The position numbers and the translations under genes are program-made. Of a stretch of DNA of 64,000 nucleotides, positions 1 through 11,158 are shown piece after piece; positions within the stretch are counted from its first letter, which is position 1, and every line of letters begins with the position of its first letter. The notes beneath the pieces were generated by a model, which was not told the DNA's origin, made no database searches, and saw only the letters and a list, made by a program, of their open reading frames with translations. Origin of the DNA: Plenodomus lindquistii (taxonomy: Eukaryota; Ascomycota; Dothideomycetes; Pleosporales; Leptosphaeriaceae); contig JANUWI010000001.1 of the NCBI GenBank assembly GCA_025504975.1, forward strand, positions 2,976,001 through 3,040,000, read 5' to 3'.

Positions 1-2
1 GG

Positions 3-3000
3 CCGCCCGTCAAGAACGCCAATGGCTCCTTCAATTCGAGCCAGCCGGCGCCGAGCCAGTTCGAAGAGACGCTGGAGAAGATGACGCAGGACATGGAGAC
101 GCTCAAGGGGCAGAACTCGGAGCGAGACCAGCAGTGGCGTCGGCCACCACTGCCGGCAGACTACAACGAGCAGACCGAGAAGCTCGTGTTCCAGCAGATT
201 GAGGCTGAAGAAGGCGTGCTCAACGGAGGTCGCACTACGGTCAAGCTGTTTGGCGTGACAGAGGTATGCACAACAGTCGGCACAGCAGTCGAGTCCCAGC
301 TAACAGACTCCTCCTAGGACGGCCACTCGGTGCTCCTCCATGTCACAGGCTTCCTGCACTACTTCTACGTCGCCGCACCCATGAACTTCCACAAGGAGGA
401 CGTGCAGGGTTACAAGACTTTCCTCGAGGCCGAGTGTCAGAAACAGATGAACCAACACTCGGCCATCATCGCCTCTGTCCAGATGACCATGAGAGAGAAC
501 ATTCTGCGCTTCCAGGGCAACCAGAAGAGCCCGTACCTCAAGATCACCGTCAACGATCCCAAGTACATCGGCCGCGTCCGAACACTGGTACAGAAGGGCT
601 TCGCAAACTACAAGCGACTCTGGCCAGTCAGCGATGGTGGTATCCTGACCTTCGACAACATTGCCTATGTACTGAGGTTCATGATCGACACCAAGGTAAG
701 CATACCACGTCTGTCGCCAGGAACCTCGCTGACAGTCTAGGTCGCCGGTATGTCGTGGGTGGAAGTGCCTGCAGGCAAGTACAGAATGATTGCCGAACGA
801 GATCGCCATTCCAATTGCCAAATCGAAGCACAAATTCACTACAGCGACCTGATAGCTCATCTTTCGGAAGGCGAGTGGGCCAAGCTTGCGCCCCTTCGCA
901 TCCTCTCCTTTGATATTGAGTGCGCTGGACGCAAAGGTGTTTTTCCAGAGGCCAACGTAGATCCCGTCATCCAAATCGCAAACGTGGTTACAAGGTACGG
1001 TGAGCAGAAACCTTTCGTCAGGAACGTCTTCTGCTTAGACACTGTGAGCCCCATTGTCGCAACCCAGGTTCTTTCGTTCCAAGATGAGGGCGAAATGCTG
1101 ATGAAGTGGCGCGACTTTGTCGAGGAGGTGGATCCCGATGTCATCATTGGCTACAACACATCAAACTTCGATTTCCCATACCTGCTAGATCGAGCAAAGC
1201 ATCTCAAGCTCGCGCGATTTCCATACTGGTCACGTCTGAAGACCGTAGCTTCCAAGGTGGAGAGCTCCAACTTTTCTAGCAAGCAATTAGGAAACCGCGA
1301 TACGAAGACCACAAACACCAACGGCCGCCTGCAACTTGACTTGTTACAACTCATTCAACGAGATCATCAACTTCGAAGTTATACCCTTAATTCTGTGTGC
1401 GCACACTTTCTGAAAGAGCAGAAAGAGGATGTGCATCACAGTATGATCACAGAATTGTTCAATGGGGACGCGAATTCGAGGAGACGGTTGGCCGTATACT
1501 GTTTGAAAGACGCCTACTTGCCGCAACGACTCCTTGACAAGCTCATGTGTCTAGTAAATTACACTGAGATGGCTAGGGTCACTGGAGTGCCCTTCAACTA
1601 CCTCCTTGCCCGCGGTCAACAAGTGCGTTTCATCAGTCAGCTTTTCCGTAAGGCCCTTGATCACCAGCTCATTGTCCCGGATCTGCCAAACCAGGGTGAC
1701 AGTGGAGACCAGTACGAAGGTGCAACAGTCATCGAACCGAAGCGCGGTTACTACAAGCAACCCGTCGCGACACTCGATTTCGCCTCGCTTTATCCCAGTA
1801 TTATGCAAGCGCACAATCTTTGCTACACCACTTGGCTCGACAAGCAGACGGTTGAAAAATTGAAGATGAAGAAGGATGAGGACTACATTGTCACACCCAA
1901 TGGTGACTTGTTCTGCACAGCAAAGACGAGAAAGGGGTTGCTGACGCAGATTCTTGAAGAATTGCTGGGTGCGCGTAAGAGGGCGAAGAGGGAGCTGGCC
2001 ATTGAGACTGATCCGTTCAAGAAGGCCGTGCTCAATGGTCGTCAGTTGGCGTTGAAGGTCAGCGCAAACTCCGTTTATGGTCTCACGGGTGCCACCAACG
2101 GAAAGCTACCATGTCTTGCCATCGCCAGTAGTACCACGAGTTTTGGTCGCCAAATGATTGAGAAGACGAAGGCAGAAGTCGAGGCGAAGTACAACATCGC
2201 CAATGGCTACAGTCATGATGCCGAGGTCATCTACGGTGACACAGATTCCGTCATGGTCAAATTTGGAACGTCAGAGCTTGCCGAAGCCATGAAGCTGGGT
2301 GAAGAGGCTGCTGAGTATGTGTCTTCAAAGTTCATCAAGCCCATCAAGCTTGAGTTCGAAAAGGTCTACTTTCCTTACCTGCTCATCAACAAGAAGCGTT
2401 ATGCGGGGTTGTATTGGACCAATCCACACAAGTGGGACAAGATGGACACCAAGGGTATCGAGACTGTTCGCCGTGACAATTGCCGCTTGGTACAGACAGT
2501 TATCGAGACCTCACTACGCATGTTGTTGATCGACCAAGATCCGGAGGGCGCTCAAGAGTAAGCTGCACATCATTCACGGCAAGAACTCGACTAACATCAT
2601 CACAGGTTCGTCAAAGAAACAATCTCAGACCTCCTCCAGAACAAGATCGACATGTCCAACCTCGTCATCACCAAAGCCCTGACCAAGCAGGAAGACAAAG
2701 AAGGCAAGGGCGGCTACGCCAATAAACAAGCCCACGTCGAGCTCGCAGAACGCATGAAGAAGCGCGACGCGGGATCCGCACCTGCACTGGGCGACCGTGT
2801 GGCATACGTGATGGTACGGGCTGCTACCGGTGCCCGTAACTTCGAGAAATCCGAAGACCCCATCTTCGTGCTCGAAAACAATATACCCATCGATACTCGC
2901 TACTATCTCGACAACCAACTCGCAAAGCCCCTGGGTCGTATCTTTGAGCCCATTCTCGGTGAGAAGAAGGCTAATTCACTTTTGACGGGAGAACACACAC

Positions 3001-3365
3001 GTTCTATCTCCGTCGCGGCCCCTACAATGGGCGGCCTCATGAAATTCGCAAAGAAGACGCAAACGTGCATGGGCTGCAAGAAGCCCCTCACTGCTGTCCA
3101 CGAGAAAGAAGGCGCAGTCTGCGAAGACTGTCGACCCCGTATCGGCGAGTTGTATCAGAAGACGCTGTCAAGAGTCAGTGAGCTCGAAGTGCGATTCGCG
3201 AGGCTGTGGACCCAATGTCAAAGGTGCCAGGGTAGTGTGCACTGTGAGGTCATCTGTGCGAGTAGGGATTGTCCGATTTTTTACATGCGGATGAAGGCGA
3301 GGAAGGATGTTGAGGATGGTGGAAAGGAGTTGGTACGGTTTGACAAGGATGCTGCGCTCTGGTAG
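3..3365 (+). CDS. POL3: DNA polymerase delta catalytic subunit, 5' partial
   Basis: Family B replicative polymerase, catalytic subunit of Pol delta, which synthesises the lagging strand and proofreads in the nucleus. Exons 3..263, 318..695, 741..2557 and 2606..3365 join in frame; the frame is open to the left edge, so the true start is outside. The visible part is about 1,070 residues against about 1,090 for yeast homologues, so only a few dozen residues are missing. Motifs in order: exonuclease I FDIE (about nt 909), exonuclease II GYNTSNFDFPYL, exonuclease III YCLKDAYLPQ, polymerase A DFASLYPSIMQAHN, B KVSANSVYGLTGA, C YGDTDSV. The C-terminus has two four-cysteine modules: CysA (CMGCKKPL...CEDC, PCNA-linked in the family) and CysB (CQRC...CEVICASRDC, which holds a 4Fe-4S cluster in known Pol delta). 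No key residue is missing. Confidence 0.97.
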
Positions 3366-3775
3366 AGGGGTTCAAAGTGCAACGGGGTGGAGTGTATTGC
3401 GTTCGGTTTATGGATATCCGAATGCAGAGTTCCACTTGCATCGGCGTTGTGTTCACGGCGGGTATGTGCTATCATAGCGTGCAATCATAGAGAATATCTT
3501 GTTTACGTTCGGCTTCTTCGACTATTGTATTCACAATCTCTATCTTTCTACGTGTATATACTACACCCGTCGACGTTGAGTGTGCGAACTCATGACCATC
3601 TACGGGCCGAGGAGGGTAATCAAAGAAGATGACGACATTCGGTGGTATATCTCCGTGGGATACTGTTGGATGAGTGGAGAGTGTGAGATTGTATTTGGAA
3701 CTATAGCCGTGCAATACTCAAACAACACATCTCTTCACCCAAAGAACCCAGTACTGCTATCCCAGCGAGCACACA
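3366..3775. other. Convergent 3' intergenic region
   Basis: This lies between the stop of the polymerase gene and the stop of the oxygenase gene on the opposite strand. It presumably holds both 3' UTRs. No supportable ORF, RNA gene or repeat is visible. Confidence 0.6.
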
Positions 3776-4915
3776 TCAGTACGTAGCAGTCAATCGCTGT
3801 GTAATGTAGTCACCACTCGTTACATCTGCATACTTGCTTCCCTCTTTCCCAAAAGTTCCGGGCAAGGTCTGGATCATGCGATCGTAATTCGGGTTGCAGA
3901 AATACGCGATCGAATACCGTGGTGGATAGACGTCCTTGTCTGCATCCTCTGGTTTCGCGGGAGGTTCCACAACGCGATGAAGTGTCGATTTGATCGTGTC
4001 ATTTGCCCACCGAGCGAGGAGATCACCAGCATTGACTACAATGGTGTCCTCGATGGGTGTAGCGTTGACGAAAGTGCCCTTTGGCGAACGCACTTGCAGA
4101 CCGCCACGCTTGTCCTGGAAGAGCAGTGTTATCGAACCTGTGAGATGTCAGTCGTCCATTTTTCACGTGCGGGTACGTCTGTAACCATACCATAGTCGCT
4201 GTGTTCGCCCGCTCTGACCTGCACCTGTCCATCGTCCCTCTTGAAGATAGACTTTGAGACACCCGGATAATGTAGCAATCTGAGCGTGTTGTCTCCAGCA
4301 TCAGTAAATCCGTCGAACCAGGTCTCCTCGATTCCCATGCCCAGCGCAATGGCCCTCATGACTTGCTTGTGCAAGTCTTTGCACGTCTCAAAAAAGCCTT
4401 TCATCTGCGCCTTGAATTCCGTTGCCTCTTCGTCCCCGCTGGGCCACATATTGGGCATCTCAGGCTGGTCATCACGGCCAATTTCCATGCTCTCTTTCAG
4501 ATCCGGTACAGTCTTGCGCAACTCTGCCTCGGTGCCCGTCTCTTCCAAAACAACGAGTTTCTCACGCCCTTGCGTTACATAGCCGCGATTTGCGGCGGCA
4601 GAGTACCATGCTAGAGTGTCTTTTTGCTCCTGTGGACGCGCGAAGAATTTTGCAGAGTGGGAGAAAACGGTTGAGACGGTGCTAGGAGATATCCCATGGT
4701 TCTTGAGGTAGATGAATCCTGCGTTTTGGAAGCCTTTTAGGACGGCTTCGGCCGTCTGCTTCTTGGTGTTGGGGTCACCGGAAAGAAAGGCGGAGAAATC
4801 AATGAGCTGAAGATTGCATCAGCTGCTATACTCTGTCGTTTGATATGAGTTGAGTTCGTACAGGTATCACCAAGTCGTCTTGGGAGACAGCTGAGTCTAC
4901 AGTGATGTCGGCCAT
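3776..4915 (-). CDS. Isopenicillin-N-synthase-like 2OG-Fe(II) dioxygenase
   Basis: Non-heme iron, 2-oxoglutarate-dependent oxygenase of the IPNS/gibberellin-oxidase superfamily; substrate unknown. Complement of join(3776..4137, 4191..4806, 4862..4915), 343 residues, usual for the family. The N-terminal DIOX_N region starts LIDFSAFLSGD and includes GFQNAGFIYLKNHG. The iron facial triad is visible as HSD in GEHSDYG (the second intron splits this glycine codon) plus a distal histidine in TLHRVVEP. The 2-oxoglutarate-binding R-x-S is PPRYSIAYF. The first exon is only 18 codons (MADITVDSAVSQ...), joined by a 55-nt intron. Splicing of the second intron restores the strand GSITLLFQDKRGGLQV, typical of the double-stranded beta-helix core. 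No biosynthetic genes lie nearby, so a stand-alone catabolic or modifying role is as likely as secondary metabolism. Confidence 0.9.
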
Positions 4916-5886
4916 TGTATATATCGTATGTATGAAGCTCAGGATTCAAGAGGGCGGATTTGCCAGAGGTATGCAATTGTAGAACATATCAGTCAGACTA
5001 ATATGCAGGACAAATCTCGATCAGCCCATGGATGCGCCTCCTGCGGCCACCTCCGCCATGGTTCGACTGACTTCAGCCGCCGAGGTGCGAGGGGAGGGGC
5101 ACGTACCAGACATGGAAGGTGCAGACGAGGCGCGATAAGGCTAATGGTGGGGTTGGTGGGGTAGGTAGTCCTTACAGCTCAACACCACACACATCTATCG
5201 TGACCAGCATCACGGACACCCTCGTAATCTAACTTCACGATCATATAACATATGTGTGGTTACTAAGAAAGCATACATCTGCCCATTGTCGTGCGTAGCA
5301 TAGCGACGGCAAGATTGCTCATTCATGTGCAGGGCTATAAATCTCGTCTAAACGGCAATATGAGGCGCATGTGCTGCCCTAGAGATGACCCACCATAAGA
5401 AAACTCAGGTCTTTCGTTCTCATTCCCGCATGCTTCCCTACCTGTCAAGCATCTGCAGACGAAGAAGGGTCATAGTCGGGCCAGGCGCTTACACCAGAAG
5501 TCCTCAATCCACACCACCAAAGGAATTCTGTTCTGACTCGCTTCCCCCTTCGTCTCAGCTACCAGTTGAGTTCATTCCAGTCTCTTGAGATTCCGTTTCC
5601 CGTATGATGATCAGCAAAGTGGAGTTTTTATCTGTGTGCGTAGTTGCAATTTTCACGGGGACCAGAATGTTCTTGCCTCATCCAGCAACATTGCTCACGA
5701 CCAGCAACTCCTTCCTTCCAGACGCGTCTTCAAGTGGCAAAACTTCTACCCTGAACTTTAGTAGCCTTGTCGCTTCCTACCTAATCACCTCGATATAAGT
5801 CATACTCTCCTTTCTCACCCTCACATCAAGCACATCGTCACGCACGTCTCACTATCCTCACATTCGCGTCTCGCAGTACCATCACA
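4916..5886. other. Intergenic region, no gene seen
   Basis: Upstream of the oxygenase (which reads left) and of the broken gene at 5887 (which reads right), so it would contain two divergent promoters. The stretch before 5887 is pyrimidine-rich (TCCTTTCTCACCCTC and similar), as fungal promoters often are. No other feature is supported. Confidence 0.5.
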
Positions 5887-6416
5887 ATGCCGTCAGTTAC
5901 CCCCAAGAATGTCGCTCCTTCACCCAACAACCCCGTCGCATTCAACACGAAGCTCTCAGTCCTAGGCAAAGAAGCCAAATCCCTAAAGGACGAGATCGCC
6001 GCACTAGCGTATCGCCTATACCTCGTCTAGGAGGAGGTCAAGAGCATTAAGGACCTTAAGGCTGCTAAACCTGCTGCTGCTACTGCTGGTATACTGAAGG
6101 ATAATGAGGCTGTCGAAAATGAAGCTCCTGTTTTACCGTTGAAACAGAAGAAGAGGAAGAGGGATAGGACTGCTCGGACCAACAGAAAGACGGAGGCTAG
6201 AAAGAAATACAAGACGGGGGTTGCCGATGTGGGAGAGAATGAAGGCGATAGGGTTGAAAGGCGTTCGAGGGGTTTGATGGTGTGAAGATGAATGACGGAG
6301 ACCAGGGTGCGAAAGAGGGCGATATTGTGATCGGCACGAAGGAGCCGGGAACGAAGAGGAAGAGGGGAGGCAATTCCCAGCGAAGGAAGAGGGCGAAGGG
6401 ATCGAATGATGGGTAA
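5887..6416 (+). pseudogene. Broken lysine/arginine-rich small nuclear-type protein gene
   Basis: ATG 5887 opens 47 codons beginning MPSVTPKNVAPSPNN and containing a helical LGKEAKSLKDEIAAL segment. TAG at 6028..6030 stops it. The same frame then continues as EEVKSIKDLKAAKPAAATAG and a basic stretch with LKQKKRKRDRTARTN, which resembles a nuclear localisation signal, to TGA at 6283. A different frame takes over near 6252-6265 (FEGFDGVKMNDGDQG, then TKRKRGG and RRKRAKGSNDG) and ends with TAA at 6414..6416. Composition is continuous across both breaks, so I read one reading frame with a nonsense change and a small indel. A 22-nt GT..AG segment overlaps the TAG but is too short for a normal intron. 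The protein family is not recognised. A sequencing error is possible for the frameshift. Confidence 0.55.
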
Positions 6417-6736
6417 TTTTGGACTGAGCGTGGTGGAGGTGATGGATAACGGTCTTGGTAATGCCATTTGAGTGTGCTGACGGAAACTAAGAGTATGATA
6501 CCAGACGTTAAGCACCACAACGAATTCGTAGCTTTTATGGTGCTGCACGAGGACATCACTTCTCTCAAGTGGTAATCGCCTGCGTACAACATGATATCAA
6601 AATCCCGTCGTCCTGCTCTCAAGCGCCACTTGAGAGGTTAATCAGCGTATAAATCACGGAATCACATGTACATCCAAGGAATTGAAAGCTTAAGCTCATC
6701 CACTCTTGCCATGAACGTTCAGCGCATTATCTCATA
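6417..6736. other. Intergenic region, no gene seen
   Basis: Lies between the end of the broken gene and the 3' end of the GTPase gene, so it is probably 3' UTR sequence of both. No further feature is seen. Confidence 0.5.
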
Positions 6737-8837
6737 TCACACCGCCTCCGTCTCACCCTGGGTCCCATTCTCCTTACCCTTATCCTGTTCTTTCGCCAAC
6801 TCCGGATTCAACGGATGCTTGGCATCGTACCCCACTCTCTTTACGATACCCAAGCCTTTTGTCCTCCCCTCACGGAACAGTATCCGATCACCAACCGTCA
6901 AGTACTCTGGTCGTTGAACGAAGCGGAATGCAACCTGTGCACGATCACCAGTTCGTATGTACTGTCTATCGATATCAATGATGGCGCAGGTCTGTGAGAC
7001 GGGTCCAACGTGAAGCATGGCCTGGTATTTCGTCTTGATGGTGGTGGCGTGGGATAGGATGAGGACTTCAGCGACGAACTCGCGGTAGACCCTGGGGTTG
7101 GGTATAATGCCTGTTGCGGGATCGGGTTTGTCCACTTTATGTAAGACGACCATACCTTTCCTTACATCCTTCCGCCGTACATTGCGGAGTGCAAGACTGG
7201 CAGATTGGCCTGCAGAGCAGCCCGGGACTTGTATGCGTTTGCGCTCGATGGAGCGAACCTTTGTGGTTTGAAACTGGCCCAAGCTGTCAGGGCCAATGAG
7301 GACAGTGTCGCCGGAGTGGATGATGCCGGATTTGACAACGCCGGAGACTACGGTGCCGACGAAGGGTACAGAGAAGGTGTCGTTTACATGGAACTCGAGG
7401 GGTGCGGAGCTGTCGTAGTCGCCATGGTGTGGGAGGACGTTGAGGAACATGCGGACCAGATCGAGGTTGTCGCCTGTGACATTGGAAACTTGGAAGATGG
7501 GACATATTCGACGAGAGACAAATTGAGTGGCGGTGTTGATGCACTCTTCTCTATTCTTGATGAAGATGGGTATTTTTCGTGCTCCCGGAGACTTCAGAAT
7601 TTTGGTGAGTTGTGTGACGGTTTGCTCGAGGATCTGGGGTGGACAGATGTCGATTTTAGTAATGACGACCATGACGGGTACATTGAGTGCGAGGGCGATT
7701 CCGAGATGCTCCCTGATCATTATTAGTGAGCAGCTCGTGGTTAGTGATGGTACTGACACTTACTTGCTCATACCCACCAAACCATTGTTGGCAGCGACCA
7801 TCAGTAGACAGTAGTTGGGCTCGCTAGACAGCAAACCGAACACGGTGGTGCGCAAATATCTCTCGTGGCCTGCAAGATCAGTGAAACTAATGACTTTCGC
7901 CTACTATTGTCAGACCAGGCCTTGTTCAAGACGATTGCTGTGAACCTTACAGAGCGCCGTCCAATTTCCTCCCATGTGAGTTTCCGACCTGCAACGTTCG
8001 ATACAACCACCTCACTCTTGCTATCGAAACCCATGATCTCCATACCAACAGAGCTGGTTCGCCCACTCTCAATCTCGTGTTTATGTCGGAAGAGATTAAC
8101 GCGAGCTTTGCCGCGGCCATCGTCAAGTCCACCTTTGACAAGGACACCCAGCATGGTACTTTTGCCTGCATCGACTGCCTGCCGTTAACATACTGCGCAG
8201 GTATATCAATGTCTGCACGTACCATTTCCCACGACTGCTATCCTCGTCTCAATCACATCATCCACGTCCTCCGGCCGTTTGCGCACAATCATCTTCCCGC
8301 TGGCTCCTACATCCTTCGCGTCGCGCGGCCCAACATCAACCTCACCTCCAATATTCCGTGTCATCAGAAGCTTGAAGTCTGCCTTGATCTGCTCACATAC
8401 TGTCTTTATCCTCTCTAGTGCGAAGTCCCAGTTCTCTCTTGTGAACCCCATGGACTCGCCGCTATCCTCCAGCCCAACATCGAACAGCACCTCGCCGTGG
8501 CCTTCTGCTAGTCGCTCCTTGACGTGCTCAGCAAGCGCGGGGATGTTCTCTTCGGCAGGGTCGGTAAGAAGCGTCTTCAGACGGATATGGGAGGTATTGT
8601 CATCGGCGAGACCTAATTCGTCCAGTATGCTCAGCTCATCGTGGTCTTCGAGAACAGCGGGGGTCTGGCCAGGTGGGCGGCGGAGTGCCTGTTGTTTCTG
8701 GACGTAGTCTGCGAATTCACTCAATGCCTGTTACCAATTAGTCATCTGACCGCATTTATATGGCGGCAACATAAGCATACTGATTCGCCCTTTCGCCGCT
8801 CTACCGGCGTCTGCTTGGGCGCATGCCGTGAAGTCAT
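6737..8837 (-). CDS. GTPBP1/GTPBP2-like translational GTPase
   Basis: EF-Tu-like GTPase of the GTPBP1/2 family, whose animal members rescue stalled ribosomes and promote mRNA surveillance; a similar cytosolic role is inferred. Complement of join(6737..7712, 7764..7900, 7951..8174, 8223..8727, 8781..8837), 632 residues, within the family range of about 580-670. Residues 1-170 are the family N-terminal extension. G1 is GNVDAGKST, whose valine codon is split by the third coding-order boundary (near nt 8174). G3 is DLAGHE, immediately after another intron. G4 is TKID. Domain II includes FSVPFVGTVVSGVVKSG and domain III ends near VGDRILFREGRTKGLG. The acidic, lysine-rich tail is short. All four introns are 48-53 nt with good borders. 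Start chosen at the first ATG (MTSRHAPKQTP), which needs the first intron to reach the conserved body. Confidence 0.93.
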
Positions 8838-9476
8838 GGTGTAGTGCGTTGTGTATGTAAGTGGGTCAAGTTTAATACAGAAGTCTCGCGTCAGGTTCGC
8901 CGTATTAATGAGCCGTTTGGTATTCGTGGTATTCGCGTGAGGTGTAGATGTTCCATGGGACGTCGTGCCGCAATCATTGATGAGTGGCGGGCGAATGCTG
9001 TACTTGGCGTGTTGGCAGGCGATGCGATGGCAAGAGCGAGCTCGCCCCCCAATGCGGAATCTGGGGTACTTGAGCTATCGATAGCTGGCCGCCGAAGTCA
9101 CACCGGATGACGCTGGCACCGCCAAACACCACGTTTCTGACTCACAAGTCTCAGATACGCGACCGAGATTTTACGAGAGGGCGTCTTAGGCTGCAAGTTG
9201 TTCACACTCATGGGTGAGTGGTGGTTGTTGCGCCCTCATCAAGCCATTACCTTTTCGTTACCCTGGCGCGCTTGCGTCACGACCGTCTCCACCATGGCTT
9301 AAAAGGGCGCAATCGCGAGACTGACACGTCGACTCATGATAAGATGCACTCTACAGTCACAGGGTTTGATTTAAGTGATGATTTGCAAATTGTTGCCCAG
9401 GATGCGCACAAAGAAACATAGACCCCTTTCCTCGCGATGCAAAAGAACGACCGGCTTATCACACTACAACCACAGC
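8838..9476. other. Intergenic region, no gene seen
   Basis: Upstream of the GTPase gene and downstream of the IDO gene, both on the minus strand. Open frames here are short and have no recognisable content. Confidence 0.5.
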
Positions 9477-11158
9477 TTACGAACCGTTCACACCACGCTC
9501 GCTGCAGTACTTCTCAACCTCCCTCCTGAGCTGTTTACGTTGCTCAGTGGCAAAATCCATTATATCGCTGACTCCCTTCACTCCTTCGCAGTATGGTGCT
9601 GTCTCGGCCATTTGCGCCAGGACGGCAGTAAGTTGATTTGGCAGCCACTGCAGAGGCGTTAGCAAGAGTTGGAGGTCTTTGAGCGTCGATGAACTCACTG
9701 TAACAATTGGGCTTCCTCCAGTCGCAACAGGATGCGAAGTGTGCTTCAGAATATACTCTCTCGTGAAGCACCAATGCCTCCATCTGAAGTCCCTCACCTG
9801 ATCTAAAGCCTGGAGATACAACGCCGCAGACATCTTGTCGCCTTTTGCAAACTCCCTCACACCAGCCTGTTGAGCACTATCACGGACCGCCTCGAGAAAC
9901 TCCCTGTGGTTACCAGGGCGGTACTGGCGAAAATCTTTAAGAATATCCGTGAGTGGTGTTTCGGGCATGGAGATCTGAAGCAGGTTGTCGCACATGGGAA
10001 CCATGCTGTCGTTTGCGCCGGATTCGCCGCGGAAGGACATTGGTTCTTCGCTCACGCCTTCGTAGATGACGCCATTGGGGAACATGGATTGTGAGGTGAT
10101 GCCGAAGATGAAGGTGCGGAAGCTGGTGTAGCCTGAAGGCTTGCTGCGCTTCCACATTGCTGAGCGATGTTAGTCTGTACTGTACGAGCGAGGAGGGGTG
10201 AAAGATGTATGATGGTTAGACGGACAGAAGGTGCCATCGAGCGATGAAGTTGTACAAGTTAAAGTGATGTTGAGAAAGAGAAGGAAGACTTACTGTTCAT
10301 AACCGCATTAACTTTGGTCATTCCACCAACCAATGTGCGAAGACCATCATCGAACCTCTCGCGGTCATCACCAGTGCAACCCTCCAACGTCTCAACAGCA
10401 CCCTTAATCAAAGCACCAGATTCCTTGACCATAGCAATGTGGACAAGAACGAAGCCAGCCTCGGATGAAGTAGGATCAAGACCACACTCGAAAGCACGGA
10501 TCAAGCGAAGGTTGTCATACTCAAGACCCTTTGATGGATCCTCGAACTGGTAGTTGAAGAGTGCATATGAGCCAGCATACTCCATGAAGGGCTTGAAGCC
10601 AGCACTATCAATGTTGTTAGTAAGTTCCATGAAATGTTGTGCATGTTTGACGTCATGATGGACTTCAATACCAAAGCAAAAATGTGGGAAGGTTAGACAA
10701 GAAAGAAACACTTACAGCTCAGCAACCTTAACGATCGGCAGCGCAATACACCTAGGCAAACTCTGCCTCCCCAATCCATACTCCTCGCCCCTCATGAATC
10801 TTTCATGGCATGGCTCAAACAGCCACGCACTCGCCAAGAAGCTGTAATCGCGATACAGCGCATTCATTACCACCAGGTCATCCCGATACTTTTCTACCGC
10901 ATCACTGAGATCAGGTAGCTCTTTCAGAAGCGTCTCTCCGAAAGTGAAGTTGGCGAGGAGACCTGGCTCGCCAGAGAGAGTCTTGATGGGCATGCGCTGG
11001 AGGAGAGATTCCGCAGCAGCGAATTCGACGGGCAGAGTGACGATGGGGTCTTGACGGGGGAGGAAGCCACGTGTTGTCGAGACCATAAAGGCAGGCAGGG
11101 TGTGGTCTGTTGGCTTGGTGTCCGACAGGACGGGAAAGGTGAAGGATTTAGAAATCAT
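9477..11158 (-). CDS. Indoleamine 2,3-dioxygenase
   Basis: Heme enzyme that opens the indole ring of tryptophan to N-formylkynurenine, the first step of the kynurenine route to NAD (BNA2 in yeast). Complement of join(9477..10159, 10294..10604, 10716..11158), 478 residues. Family marks: GFLPRQDP near residue 35; YRDYSFLASAWLFEPCH in the small domain; FRTFIFGI just after the second intron; FRWRHWCFTREYI, whose histidine corresponds to the proximal heme ligand; and HPVATGGSPIV in the C-terminal loop. The introns (134 and 111 nt) are longer than others in this window. Ascomycetes often have two or three IDO paralogues; which one this is cannot be decided here. Splicing the 111-nt intron restores the conserved KVAELAGFKPFMEYAGSYA run. 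Confidence 0.95.

Noticed and set aside
3776..4915. Secondary-metabolite gene cluster suggested by the IPNS-like oxygenase
   Set aside because: No synthase, P450, methyltransferase or transporter lies nearby; its neighbours are housekeeping genes.
6009..6030. GT...TAG segment of 22 nt covering the first stop of the broken gene
   Set aside because: It is too short for a fungal spliceosomal intron (the shortest supported here is 46 nt), and it does not repair the later frameshift.
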